Assembly: GCA_934047225.1 (NCBI GenBank)
Contig: OW204009.1
Coordinates: 18,907,161 to 18,971,160, forward strand
Direction: 5' to 3'
Origin: Ypsolopha sequella
Lineage: Eukaryota > Arthropoda > Insecta > Lepidoptera > Ypsolophidae
Length of the DNA: 64,000 nucleotides
Shown piece after piece: positions 51,648 through 62,068 of the stretch. Each line of letters starts with the position of its first letter. Position 1 is the stretch's first letter. The position numbers and the translations under genes are program-made. Below the pieces are notes generated by a model. It saw only the letters and a list, made by a program, of their open reading frames with translations, searched no databases and had not been told where the DNA came from.

Positions 51648-54600
51648 CTGGAACGATACAATAGAGGGCGTTAATAAAATTATTATCGTACTTATAAATT
51701 GTGTCTAAACGATTCAGCATCATAAAAAATGACTTTAATTATTGAAAAACGTGAGGCAATTAATGATTCCGTTTTTTTTTTAAATTATACTAAGAATAAA
51801 TAAAAATAAAGTGTTACACTTGTTTAAAATTGCAAGTGATGTGTAAAGTTGAATAATTTGATTGTCGATTTACCACGCTTGTCGGTATTATTTTATACTT
51901 ATTGGACAAATGTTTGTCAAGTCTTGAACCATCAACGTGACCGTACCTGGCGGCGGGATGCGCGAAGGTGGCTGGACAGTGCGCACAGACCAGCGGCCGC
52001 TCGCCTGTGTGTGTGCGGATGTGCGTGCTGAGGATGGCTGCGGTCTGTGGTACAATACACCCAACTATGTAATAACCTACATAACAATATGGATAGTATA
52101 ACATTAAGGTGGCTGGACAGTGCGCACAGACCAGCGGCCGCTCGCCTGTGTGTGTGCGGATGTGCGTGCTCAGGATGGCTGCGGTCTGTGGTACAATACA
52201 CCCAACTATGTAATAACCTACATAACAATATGGATAGTATAACATTAAGGTGGCTGGACAGTGCGCACAGACCAGCGGCCGCTCGCCTGTGTGTGTGCGG
52301 ATGTGCGTGCTCAGGATGGCTGCGGTCTGTGGTACAATACACCCAACTATGTAATAACCTACATAACAATATGGATAGTATAACATTAAGGTGGCTGGAC
52401 AGTGCGCACAGACCAGCGGCCGCTCGCCTGTGTGTGTGCGGATGTGCGTGCTCAGGATGGCTGCGGTCTGTGGTACAATACACCCAACTATGTAATAACC
52501 TACATAACAATATGGATAGTATAACATTAAGGTGGCTGGACAGTGCGCACAGACCAGCGGCCGCTCGCCTGTGTGTGTGCGGATGTGCGTGCTCAGGATG
52601 GCTGCGGTCTGTGGTACAATACACCCAACTATGTAATAACCTACATAACAATATGGATAGTATAACATTAAGGTGGCTGGACAGTGCGCACAGACCAGCG
52701 GCCGCTCGCCTGTGTGTGTGCGGATGTGCGTGCTCAGGATGGCTGCGGTCTGTGGTACAATACACCCAACTATGTAATAACCTACATAACAATATGGATA
52801 GTATAACATTAAGGTGGCTGGACAGTGCGCACAGACCAGCGGCCGCTCGCCTGTGTGTGTGCGGATGTGCGTGCTCAGGATGGCTGCGGTCTGTGGTACA
52901 ATACACCCAACTATGTAATAACCTACATAACAATATGGATAGTATAACATTAAGGTGGCTGGACAGTGCGCACAGACCAGCGGCCGCTCGCCTGTGTGTG
53001 TGCGGATGTGCGTGCTCAGGATGGCTGCGGTCTGTGGTACAATACACCCAACTATGTAATAACCTACATAACAATATGGATAGTATAACATTAAGGTGGC
53101 TGGACAGTGCGCACAGACCAGCGGCCGCTCGCCTGTGTGTGTGCGGATGTGCGTGCTCAGGATGGCTGCGGTCTGTGGTACAATACACCCAACTATGTAA
53201 TAACCTACATAACAATATGGATAGTATAACTTTATGTAAAGAGAAACAGATGACCACTATATATTTCGACTCGGTCAACGGATTCAAATACAAATAATTT
53301 ATTTTGTAACGTAGGTATACATATTACACTTTTTACAAGTCAAATTTAATCTCATAAAAATGTATGTTACGTACAATACGTAAATTTTAAAACGTATACG
53401 ACAGTGGTGTGAAAAAAAGGACTTGGATGTCATCCTTGGAAAAATCGAGGTCGATTTTGTGAGAATTTGGTTTGAAAACGGGTGTGGAGACCGAGTGAAC
53501 AGTTTGTGGATTTGTGGATCAGAGCGGACTCTATTCTTGCCGGGGAGGCAATTTACTACTTGGAAGCGGCTTCCGAGAAACGTCGAGACGACGTTCTGAC
53601 TCCGTGGGACACGCGGAGACTGCATGACGTGGTCACATTAAAGAACCTGGTGATATCTTTTATGTATTCTTGGGTGTTGATTCAACGGGTTAGGCTAGGG
53701 TTATTAGGGACCTAACTCAACACATCACCAGTGCCGGCAACAAAGAGGACTTTGAAAGATTATATGTAAGTTTGTAGAATTAATTTTATTAGGTTAGTTT
53801 ACACAAGACATCACCAGTCCCGGGTATACTCAAATGGGCCCAGCTACCTGTGTGTGTGTCTGGTGAGGTCTTGCTGGTTGGAAGGTGTCCGTTCGTGGGG
53901 CAGGCATCTTTCACCAACAATATATTTAATTCCTTTTACAGTCCGTAATTAATTAATTATTATAATTACATAGAAAAACAGTAAAATGATTTTTTTGTGA
54001 GATATATTTAACTGTTTGTCCATGTAATTATAATCGTTTAAAAGACAAAAGTCAATATTTAATATTTATTTAATTAATTAATGTTAACTCGTTAGAGGGA
54101 ATCATAAGTCAAGAAATTATACTAAATTATGAACTACTATCATGACAAATATCACTATAACTCCATGCTTTACCATCATCCAAATAATCATTTATTTTAT
54201 AATATGCCTTTTCCAGTAGGCCCTGCTTAATATACAGTTTGAACTTATTCTCTGACAAAGTAAGGACCTCCTTTGGAAATTTATTGTAAAATCTTATACC
54301 ATGTTCTACAAAAGAGGTGCCTCTTAAAAGCCAGTTTATGCTTATTTCTGGTTTCCTTAAAGTGTTGCTCACCAAGCCTCGGGAAAGACTCAATACTTTT
54401 TCTGACATACCTAAGAACTTGGTAAATAAATTCACGAGGAACAGTTAATATATGAATTTCTTTGAATTTTTCTTTTAATGAATCCCGGTGCCCGAGTTCC
54501 CGGTGTTAACGTTAAACACGTACTTATTTTTAAAGTGAATAGACAAAAAGATATGTTTGGTGACGCTAAATTAACTTTATCACTAATTCTTGATTGGTTC

Positions 54601-57600
54601 ACTGCAAATAATTTAGTTTAAAAGGAAAAAAAGACAAAATGTATAAAATTTACGTTACCAAATTTTATTCAAAAGGATGTTATTTTCTTTTGCAGGGGTC
54701 CAAGCTGGAGTTAGTTAACAAGGTATTTCCTTCTGCGAATATCACTATCTCAGACAAGTCTTGAACTAAATAAGGAAGGTAATTTATATAAATTGAAAAC
54801 AATAAGGGCCCCAATATGGAACCCTGCGGGATACCTATTTTAACCAATGCTCCAGATGACTTTACTTCGTTTATGTCTACCTTTTTAATTTTATCACTAA
54901 GGTATGATTTCAATAACGCCAAAGATTTATCCCTCACTCCACAGTGACCGAATTTGCATAAAAGTATTTCATGATTTACGCAATCGAAGGCTTTTGAGAA
55001 GTCAAAAAACACCGAATGCATCCTGCTTTTTCTTCCTAAGCATCAAATATGTGCTTAACTAGAGCAACTCCTGCATCTGTGGTTGACCTCCCTCTAGTGA
55101 ATCCATATTGTTCACAATGAAGCAACTTTTTTAGATTAAAATGAGATAATAATTGATTAAAAACAATTTTTTCGAAAATTTTACTCATTACTAGTAAAAA
55201 TGACACCGGTCTATAGTTGGAAGGATCTGCATTGTCACCCGATTTAAAACGATGGATTAATTTACTCAGCTTCATTAAATGAGGAAAGACACCAACATCT
55301 ACACATTTATTGACGTGTAGATGAGGGAGTCGTCATTTGTCGAATGAAAAACTCAAATATATATATAAATAAAAGAAAAAAACTTCTGTCAAACAGCCGG
55401 GAGAATAAGCGCTTTTGACCAAAAGAGACAGTCGCTCTGTGTGCGAGTGGTCGATAATACAGTACGTTAGAGTACACACCACGAACCCCTTCCCGCAGTG
55501 GTGACATATATGGTTGCGCGGCTGCGGCACGCGATTGTGCACACGCTTTACGTGCGTGCGGAGCGTCGACGGGTTCTTGAACGACTGAGAAAAAAGAAAA
55601 GTCCATTAACAAAAACGCGATAAAAACGGATGATGCGTTTGCGTAAAAGAGTCAAATCAGAGAGAAACAAAAAATATAACACAAGATAATTTAGAAAGAA
55701 AGAAAAGAGCTTTATTTCAAACACCACAGAAAAGAAAACAAATTAAAAATTAAATAGCCATATTCTGTGGTTATAAAATTCTCTTATTACGGCATTAATA
55801 ACTATAACCTTAAATTGATACAGTCTTATTTAACAAATAGAAAGCAGCAAGTTGAAGTAAACGGAGTTAGATCAAAAGGCTCTTCCGTCCAAATGGGTGT
55901 TCCGCAAGGATCCATATTAGGCCCATTCCTTTTCCTTGTTTATGTGAACGACTTACCATACTATATAGAAAAACCGTAGACCACGAGACATGCAACTGTC
56001 TCGAAACGTCGGGTGTCCCCTTTTCGTAAAAAAGGTAAAAATTTGTCGCGGTAGACCCGATTATATATATATATCACTAAATGCATCTAAAACAAATTTA
56101 ATAAGGTTTACTCTTAGGTGTAATCAAGTAACTAGCTCGATTAATATCGAAACTGAAACACTACCATTCCAGAACAAAACAAAATTTCTTGGCTTGGTTT
56201 TGGACTCTAAATTAAGATGGCATGAACATATTGACCAACTGTCAAAAAGATTAAGTTCAGCAGTGTTTGCCATACGCAACATAAGAAAACTAACTGACGT
56301 TGAAACTGCCAAAACAGTATATTTAAGCTATTTTCATAGCGTTATGTCTTATGGGATATTGTTGTGGGGTAATGCAGCAGATGCAAATCGTGTATTTATT
56401 TTACAAAAGAGAGCGGTTCGGGCGTTGCTTAAACTGACATCACCCCAAAGTCTTATAAACATTTTTAGGGAAGTAAATATTATAACAATGCCAAGTCTTT
56501 ACAAGGACATTCACAATTATTGGACCAGAAATAGGAATAAATTGATTGTGCCTCACACAAGATTGACTAAAGTTTCTAAAAGTTTTGTTGTAAATAGCAT
56601 TAAAATGTATAATAAAGTTGTAAAAAATATAATATCTTTTATAATAAATTTATTTATAATAAAGTAAAACATGAGAAACATTTTAAAAACTGTATAAAAT
56701 TACTCTTGACGAAAAAGTCCTACTATAGTGTAGATGCCTATTTAGATGACAAAGATCCACTTATGGTTGGCTAGAATTGAACAAAAAAATTGAGATTTTT
56801 ATCTATTTTAACAATTTTTGTTTTTCGAATTTATGGTTAATTTTATTTTATTGTTATAACATTTCTATTGAATATTATTTTTCAATTTAATTTTTTTATT
56901 TTTTTTGTGTTTTAGTATGTAAGATTTATTTCAATATTGTCACTTTGACGTGTATAAGTGTGCTTTAACTGCTCTTACATACTTAATAAACGCTTTGACT
57001 TTGACTTTGAGTCCAGCTCAGCTTAATGCCACAGCCGAAGCCACAGTTTATGCCACACATTTATGTTGGAAGTGACTAGTCTGCCACAACTGGCCGTCTA
57101 GCAAAAACGAAAATCCTGCCACTAGTGGTCGTTTAACAAAACTAAGCATCTTAGTCTGCCACTGGTGGTTGTATGTCCATTTTAGTGGTGTAATTCAAAA
57201 ACAGCTGAACGGGGTAGAAGTCCATGCAGCACATTAAATATAGCCTTTTGATAAATAATATGAAGCATAGCAGCGAGCCAATAGTTAATATACATACACG
57301 GTTGTCACAGGACGCACACTTGTACGGCGTGTCGCGGAGATGCTTGAAGTTGATGTGAGAGACGAGCGCGTTCTTAGTGATAAACTTCGCTCCGCACGTG
57401 TCGCATTCAAACCTGCAGGCAGAGACAGATATAGCTGAGTCAACTTGCATTGTCCGCGCGGGATCACCGCACGGACCAATCATTTACTTGCATTGTCCGC
57501 GCAGGGTCACCGCACGGACCAATCATTTACTTGCATTGTCCGCGCAGGGTCACCGCACGGACCAATCATCTACTTGCATTGTCCGCGCAGGGTCACCGCA

Positions 57601-60600
57601 CGGACCAATCATCTACTTGCATTGTCCGCGCAGGGTCACCGCACGGACCAATCATCTAATTTTGCTTTTCAGGCTGTATAGAGACGTAGTTAGATGTCGC
57701 TAGATAATGCTTATGAAAAAAAATATGAATAAAATAAGCTGTTGACTTCACAATCAGTTTTTACCTTTTGTATGAATCTTTGAAAAAATCCAGTCGTAAA
57801 GGGACCTCCTAATGCCAAAATACCAACTTTTCAATATTGTTCGCTCGATGTCTCGCGTGCAGGCGGAGATGCGAGCGGTAGTTGTGTTCCGTTTTGAAGA
57901 GCGTGTCGCAGGGCGCGCAGTAGGCTCGCCTCTCCTCGTCCGGCCCCGCGTGGTGCGAGGCGCGGTGCGCGATCAGCCCCGAGCGCTGCCGGTACGACTT
58001 GCCACACGGCACGCACTCGAACACCCGCCCCGTGCCGTGCACCGAGCTGGAACACACACCTACGGTTACCAAATAGAATTGGCCTCTTCTTTTATTCATT
58101 ACTAGCTTTTGCCCGTGGCTTCGCCCGCGTTGGTTTACTTTTTGTAAGACAATCGAATCTGTCAGTATTTTTCGAACCCTTTTAGGTTAAGAACTACATT
58201 TGTAGAAAGTTTCAGCCCAATCGGTTCAATAGGTGCAGCGTGAAGGAGTAACATTACATCACTTTTCTATAGGAACTTGACACCCCATTGCCTTCCAATG
58301 GGAACTGATTTATGGGATAAAAAGTAGCCTATGTCCTATTCCAGGTTTAAAACTACATTTGTGCAAAGTTTCAACCCAATCGGTTCATTAGTAACGGCGT
58401 GAAGAAGTAACAAACATACATCCATACAACCCGTACGAATTAACTGTGCACCTCGCGCTGTGACGTCATTTGGACGGTACGCTATCGCTACTGAGCGCTT
58501 GCGGTGAATGCGGGGTGCCGCGCGGGGCAGCGGGGGCAGCGGGATTCCAGCTGAGTGCACAGTTGATTCGCACGGGTTGTACATACAAACTTTCGCATTT
58601 ATAATATTAGTGGGATAGTGGGATTTACGATCCCAAAACCGTTTTTTATTTATTTATTAGGTTTGCCAACAGATATTACACTATGACATATGTATAAAAA
58701 TAGCTTTAACAATTTAAATTAGAGTGCATACTGTAGCATTCGCTACAAGTATTCAACCTTTTTATATATTTTTAGTCTTTCTTTATCGTTGGCTGCTTTT
58801 CTGAATTTTCGAATTCAAATAGTTAGAATGATCTTGTCAGATTTTTTTTGTTATTTTTCTCATATCAAAGAAGATCGTGACAGAGGAAGGAAATTTGCCA
58901 CAAGAAATTTAAAATATCAAATTTTAAAACTATATCTTATCTATAACTTATATAGAAACAGAGCGCATTTGCCCTGAGCATTGTGTAAGCCAGTTTTCCT
59001 GCATTTCCCGGTGAGTTTTGTGTAATTTTGGTTTCATTCTCTGAAAATCCTTTTTGTCCCGTTTCCAATACGTTAACTTCCTTTCCCTCGTTTCATAAGC
59101 ATGTCTTGACGCCGTTGTTTTATTTCTTTACAGCGACCCTTCGGGATTAATTTTTAAAGGGTTTCTGGGTCTCCCTAGTTTGATTATCCCATCCGCCATC
59201 TTGTACGGTTGTACCTAATGAGGCCTGATGTAAGGACCACGTCCCTGGTGAGCTAAAGCTTCCGATACAAAAATTGAAATCGCCAAGCTTCATCGACTGC
59301 TCCCGGGAACACCGGAAACTCCCAAAGTCACGAAGAGACCCTTACCAGGTTTTTAATATCTGTAGCTTAATATTCAGCATCGATTATTTTTATTCCTTAG
59401 TGTAAAGCTAGATAACGATTGCTCGTAACACCTTATTATTACGTTTTTCTTTCGGATCAAGAGTTATCAAAACTTCCGTGAAATCTTAGTTTAAAGGATC
59501 CTATAAACTAGTGTCGACAACCAAATTTAAAATCCATTATTTTATGAATAAATGCGTCGTTCAAGCTAAAAGGAAATTAAAATCTTAAATAAGTGGAATT
59601 TGGCATAATAATTTTTTTGATCTAAGAATTTCCTTTGTAGCGATTCTCTTCTGATATTATTGTTCTTTTGTACCATATTTTTCTTACCTCGGTTTTGTTG
59701 TTTTTGTGTATTTTAAGATAAAATTATACGGTTTATTCATCCAGGTTTACCTCTTTTTTTGGCTGTCACCAGGCTTGCCTGGTGGCAGTCCAAATTCAAT
59801 TCGAAATTACGTTCGTAGTATGTGGTAGCTAAAAAAAAATAAATAATTTTTTTTTTTAAAAATAACGCTACAATACCCAATAACAGGCAGACACAACATA
59901 CTTAATTAAACAATAATTGTATTTTTGCTACATAAGTGAAACATGTTTCGCAAAACGTAAAACTGTTAAAAACTAATTAAAATTAAGGTTAAAAAAAAAC
60001 AATACAATGAGAAAAGAAATAATACTAAAACAAAATCTTAACAAAAAAGTACAAAATTAAATTATTTCTATCAGAGACAATTTTCGAGGAATATAGCTGT
60101 CCTGAACGGTTTTTAATTAATACTATAAAATATTACAATTGTTTAAATAACCGTAGATATACTTTATTATATTTCCACATCAGATGTAGAACATTGTCTT
60201 ATTTCATGCTTTTCAAATAAAATGTTGGACTATTAACATGGTCTTAATCGAGTTGGACTATACTTACGACGTGTAGTTTAAAAATATCTATCACCGAAAT
60301 AGCACATCGCCATTTTGGTTTCCTTTGGACTACTGGTGACAGAGGAGCCCGAAGGACGAGAGGTAATAAGAGTTCAAGCCCAAGAATGAAAAGCCGAATT
60401 ATGAGGAATCAACCAATGTATCGATGTGCCAGTGAATGAAGCAGTAGTTTCTTACAATATTCACCTTGACTTGTTTTTATGTTATAGTTTCTAACTCTTT
60501 CCATTAGATTGAGCTAGTGAGACCAAAAAGTTTTGATTTGAATTGCCATTTTTTTTAAATACTTGCAGAATTATTTTGTAAATCAAAATTAAAAAGAGGA

Positions 60601-61951
60601 AAAGTAACATGTCTTCTGAGCTTGGCTTCGCCTCGGGCCTCAAACTACACTCTCGTTGGTAATCGTTTATTTAAATTAAAAAGCAACTTATACAAATTAC
60701 ATCAACTGCTATGGATACGCGGGGAGGCTGGTGGTTACAAAAAAAATGAGTTTAAAAAATAATACTGGCCACTAATCCACTATGGTGTCGTATTTTTTGT
60801 TTACTCATTCTTTTTTCTTGTCAATAACAGCGGCATTTATTGACAGATAATTGTAATAAACATTTTTATTTTTCAGTAAATTCATAGGAATATAATAACA
60901 AGTCTAAAATTAATTAAAAGCTCCTGATTTCATTACATTAAATAATTTACTGGGATTTTTCTACCCTCGGTGAACAATGTACTATTGTTCCTTATTTAAA
61001 CTTTATACTGTACTGTTTAATATCGATTCCGCGACCAGTATCACAGACACCGACGACCCAGAACAGTTCCTAGTTAGAGAACTCCTTGTTCTTGACGTTC
61101 TCCGTTAACGCGAACAGTAACTCACTTGAGATGCGTTTTGAGCCTCCCGTTGTTGACGAAGGTCTGATCACAGAGGCTGCACTGTCGCGCGGCGCGGTGC
61201 TTCTCCTTGTGGTGCCGGAACGCGTTGTATGACCTTGATCACACACAAGAGAATACAAGTTGACTTGTTTTCACGATAACAGATACAATTAAATCTAGTA
61301 ACCTTTATATAGGTGGTAGAGCTGATGTCGGGCTCGACTGTCGAGGTACCACCATCTTACTATCATTACATTAATTTGACCACGAGGAACGAATTTTCCA
61401 CGTGGTCAAATCAGTTTGACAAAATAGTTTGACTACGTGGAGGCAGCGTACTTGGAGACCCCCTCGGAAGTAATTCGGGGGAGAGTAAGAGAACAGCTCA
61501 CAGGCAAAAAACCCGGAGGCCCACCATGCCTGGGACCAATGGATAGCGGTATATCCATCCCTAATAGCCGGGCCTTGTATGGAACAGACTGGTGACCGGC
61601 GGCAGTGTCACTGGTGCGAGGGTTCCGGCACCGCGCTCACCAACCCACCTGCCCAGCGTGTGTGAGTATGGGCAATTCTTCCAGGATGACCGCCGGGTGT
61701 GGCAAAGTCCTGGAAAGTCCAGCAGTGGACGGACTATGCTGATGAATGGATGGAATCTATTAAATCATAAGCCCAAACCACCGAAACATTCCTAGTTCTA
61801 GCGAAAGCTTAATAAACACACTGACCCGGTGGTGAAGTCGCACTGAGCACACCGGTACTGCGAGTGGTCCACGACGTCGTGCGCGTCGTTGTAGTGCTGC
61901 ACCATCGTGTGGGGGTCGCACACACGTTTCTTGCACACCAGACATTCGTAT
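51596..61951 (-). CDS. Gene C: C2H2 zinc finger protein, 3' part (7 exons, 9 fingers)
   Basis: Visible exons, 5' to 3' on the minus strand: 61826-61951, 61126-61233, 57828-58046, 57298-57412, 55480-55584, 51947-52044, 51596-51647. Together 823 nt, entering in phase 2 and ending in TGA (273 complete residues). Nine C2H2 fingers are seen, beginning YECLVC, YRCAQC, RQCSLC, FECVPC, AYCAPC, FECDTC, YKCASC, HICHHC and LVCAHC; most are cut by an intron and restored in phase. It is a paralog of gene B: CHHCGKGF is followed by the same phase-0 intron and then xxxxLxTHIRTHTGERP in both. The N-terminus, presumably with a ZAD, is beyond 64000. The penultimate exon carries a 141-bp acceptor array. Finger 7 has x13 instead of x12 before its histidine. 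Confidence 0.88.
51947..52044 (-). CDS. Gene C penultimate exon: end of finger 8, most of finger 9
   Basis: The acceptor is attgtaccacag and the donor gtacgg; phase 0 in, 2 out. It encodes TAAILSTHIRTHTGERPLVC, then AHCPATFAHPAA. It is homologous to gene B exon 14. Only this lowest-coordinate copy keeps the FAHPAA end and the donor; eight upstream copies repeat the acceptor and 5' part. Confidence 0.9.
51965..53228 (-). repeat. 141-bp array over the acceptor of gene C penultimate exon, 9 copies
   Basis: On the minus strand each unit is 62 nt of AT-rich intron, acceptor tgtaccacag, and the exon start up to CCAGCCACCTT. The period of 141 is 47 codons and has no stop in the coding frame, so entry at any of the nine acceptors keeps frame to the true exon end. 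Copies are nearly identical. Confidence 0.95.
53229..55479. other. Gene C intron before the array, upstream part
   Basis: Holds a decayed LINE RT (54120-55320). A 77-codon plus ORF at 53482-53715 has no recognised motif. 53730-54110 is AT-rich with nothing seen. Confidence 0.5.
54120..55320 (-). pseudogene. Decayed Jockey/CR1-like reverse transcriptase
   Basis: Minus: DPSNYRPVSFLLVMSKIFEK, QYGFTRGRSTTDA, FFDFSKAFDCVNHEILL, GIPQGSILGPLLFSIYINYL, then FAEGN where FADDT belongs, so the catalytic site is lost. Frame breaks occur at about 55025 and 54680. A C-terminal piece (GIRFYNKFPKEV...) lies at 54127-54435. Confidence 0.85.
55480..55584 (-). CDS. Gene C exon: end of finger 7, start of finger 8
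   Basis: The acceptor is ttttttctcag and the donor gtgtgt; 35 codons, phase 0/0. It encodes SFKNPSTLRTHVKRVHN and HICHHCGKGFV. It is homologous to gene B exon 13. Confidence 0.88.
55765..57010 (+). pseudogene. 5'-truncated LINE reverse transcriptase with foldback insertion
   Basis: Plus: QSYLTNRKQQVEVNG, GVPQGSILGPFLFLVYVNDL, then interruption at 55976 by a one-armed foldback element. RT resumes at about 56075 with LNASKTNLIRF, FLGLVLDSKLRWHEHI, GILLWGNAADANRV and the C-terminal region. The FADDT segment is missing. The tail ends in a (CTTTGA)n microsatellite at about 57010. Confidence 0.86.
55976..56074. mobile_element. One-armed copy of the 9597-9782 foldback element
   Basis: Matches the loop (CACGAGACATGCAACTGTCT) and one arm (CGTCGGGTGTCCCCTTTTCG ... 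CGGTAGACCCGATTATATAT) of the element at 9597. The other arm is absent. It sits where the RT catalytic segment should be. Confidence 0.75.
57298..57412 (-). CDS. Gene C exon: finger 6 and start of finger 7
   Basis: The acceptor is tctgcctgcag and the donor gtatgt; phase 2 in, 0 out. It encodes FECDTCGAKFITKNALVSHI, then YKCASCDNR. A gtgtat two bases earlier is an alternative donor but breaks the frame. Confidence 0.85.
57448..57659. repeat. 43-bp minisatellite, 5 copies
   Basis: The unit is CATTGTCCGCGCAGGGTCAC plus CGCACGGACCAATCATCTACTTG. It begins about 35 nt upstream of the acceptor of the gene C exon at 57298-57412. It contains no exon sequence. Confidence 0.94.
57828..58046 (-). CDS. 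Gene C exon: fingers 4 and 5
   Basis: The acceptor is gtgtgttccag and the donor gttggt; phase 2/2. It encodes SVHGTGRVFECVPCGKSY..., AYCAPCDTLFKTEHNYRSHL, and ends HRANNIEK (K split). The GC-rich exon ends abruptly at AT-rich intron. Confidence 0.88.
58047..61125. other. Gene C intron, 3.1 kb
   Basis: A dispersed repeat is at 58100-58620. The remainder (58620-61120) is AT-rich without recognisable coding; the 62-codon ORF at 58789-58977 has no motif. Confidence 0.5.
58100..58620 (+). mobile_element. Dispersed lepidopteran repeat (ACTAGCTTTTGCCCG... TAATATTAGTGGGA)
   Basis: Starts ACTAGCTTTTGCCCGTGGCT and includes AGTTTCAGCCCAATCGGTTC (twice) and TTTCGCATTTATAATATTAG at the end. Such ends are very common in lepidopteran genomes as I recall. 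It contains an inserted GC-rich block at 58440-58560. No coding. Confidence 0.6.
61126..61233 (-). CDS. Gene C exon: end of finger 2, most of finger 3
   Basis: The acceptor is gtgtgatcaag, non-pyrimidine but with AG, and the donor gtgagt; phase 2/2. It encodes SYNAFRHHKEKH, then RQCSLCDQTFVNNGRLKTHL; the next exon supplies NSVH. Confidence 0.87.
61305..61770 (+). mobile_element. Dispersed LINE/SINE repeat
   Basis: Reads GTAGAGCTGATGTCGGGCTC ... GGCAAAAAACCCGGAGGCCC ... GTGACCGGCGGCAGTGTCAC ... AGTCCAGCAGTGGACGGACT. It is the inverse of 21735-22130, with a fragment at 8345-8465. Sits in a gene C intron. Confidence 0.65.
61826..61951 (-). CDS. Gene C first visible exon: two fingers
   Basis: The acceptor is atcttgttgcag and the donor gtcagt; phase 2/2. 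It encodes YECLVCKKRVCDPHTMVQHY, H-x4-H, then YRCAQCDFTTG, completed by the next exon. It matches gene B exon 7 in layout. Confidence 0.9.
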
Positions 61952-62068
61952 CTGCAACAAGATTATGGTCAATATTTGTATATAAACAATGGACTATTAC
62001 GCTCAGCCATTACCGCGCCTAAAGGAAAGCGTCGATCAGACCTAGGATGAATACAAGTGGGAATCTAA

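Noticed and set aside
52047..53297. Plus ORF of 416 codons over the 141-bp array
   Set aside because: Antisense of the gene C finger exon array.
53482..53715. 77-codon ORF as a small gene
   Set aside because: No recognisable domain, no splice context or codon signature, and it lies in an intron of gene C on the opposite strand.
58789..58977. 62-codon plus ORF
   Set aside because: AT-rich intron, no motif, chance length.
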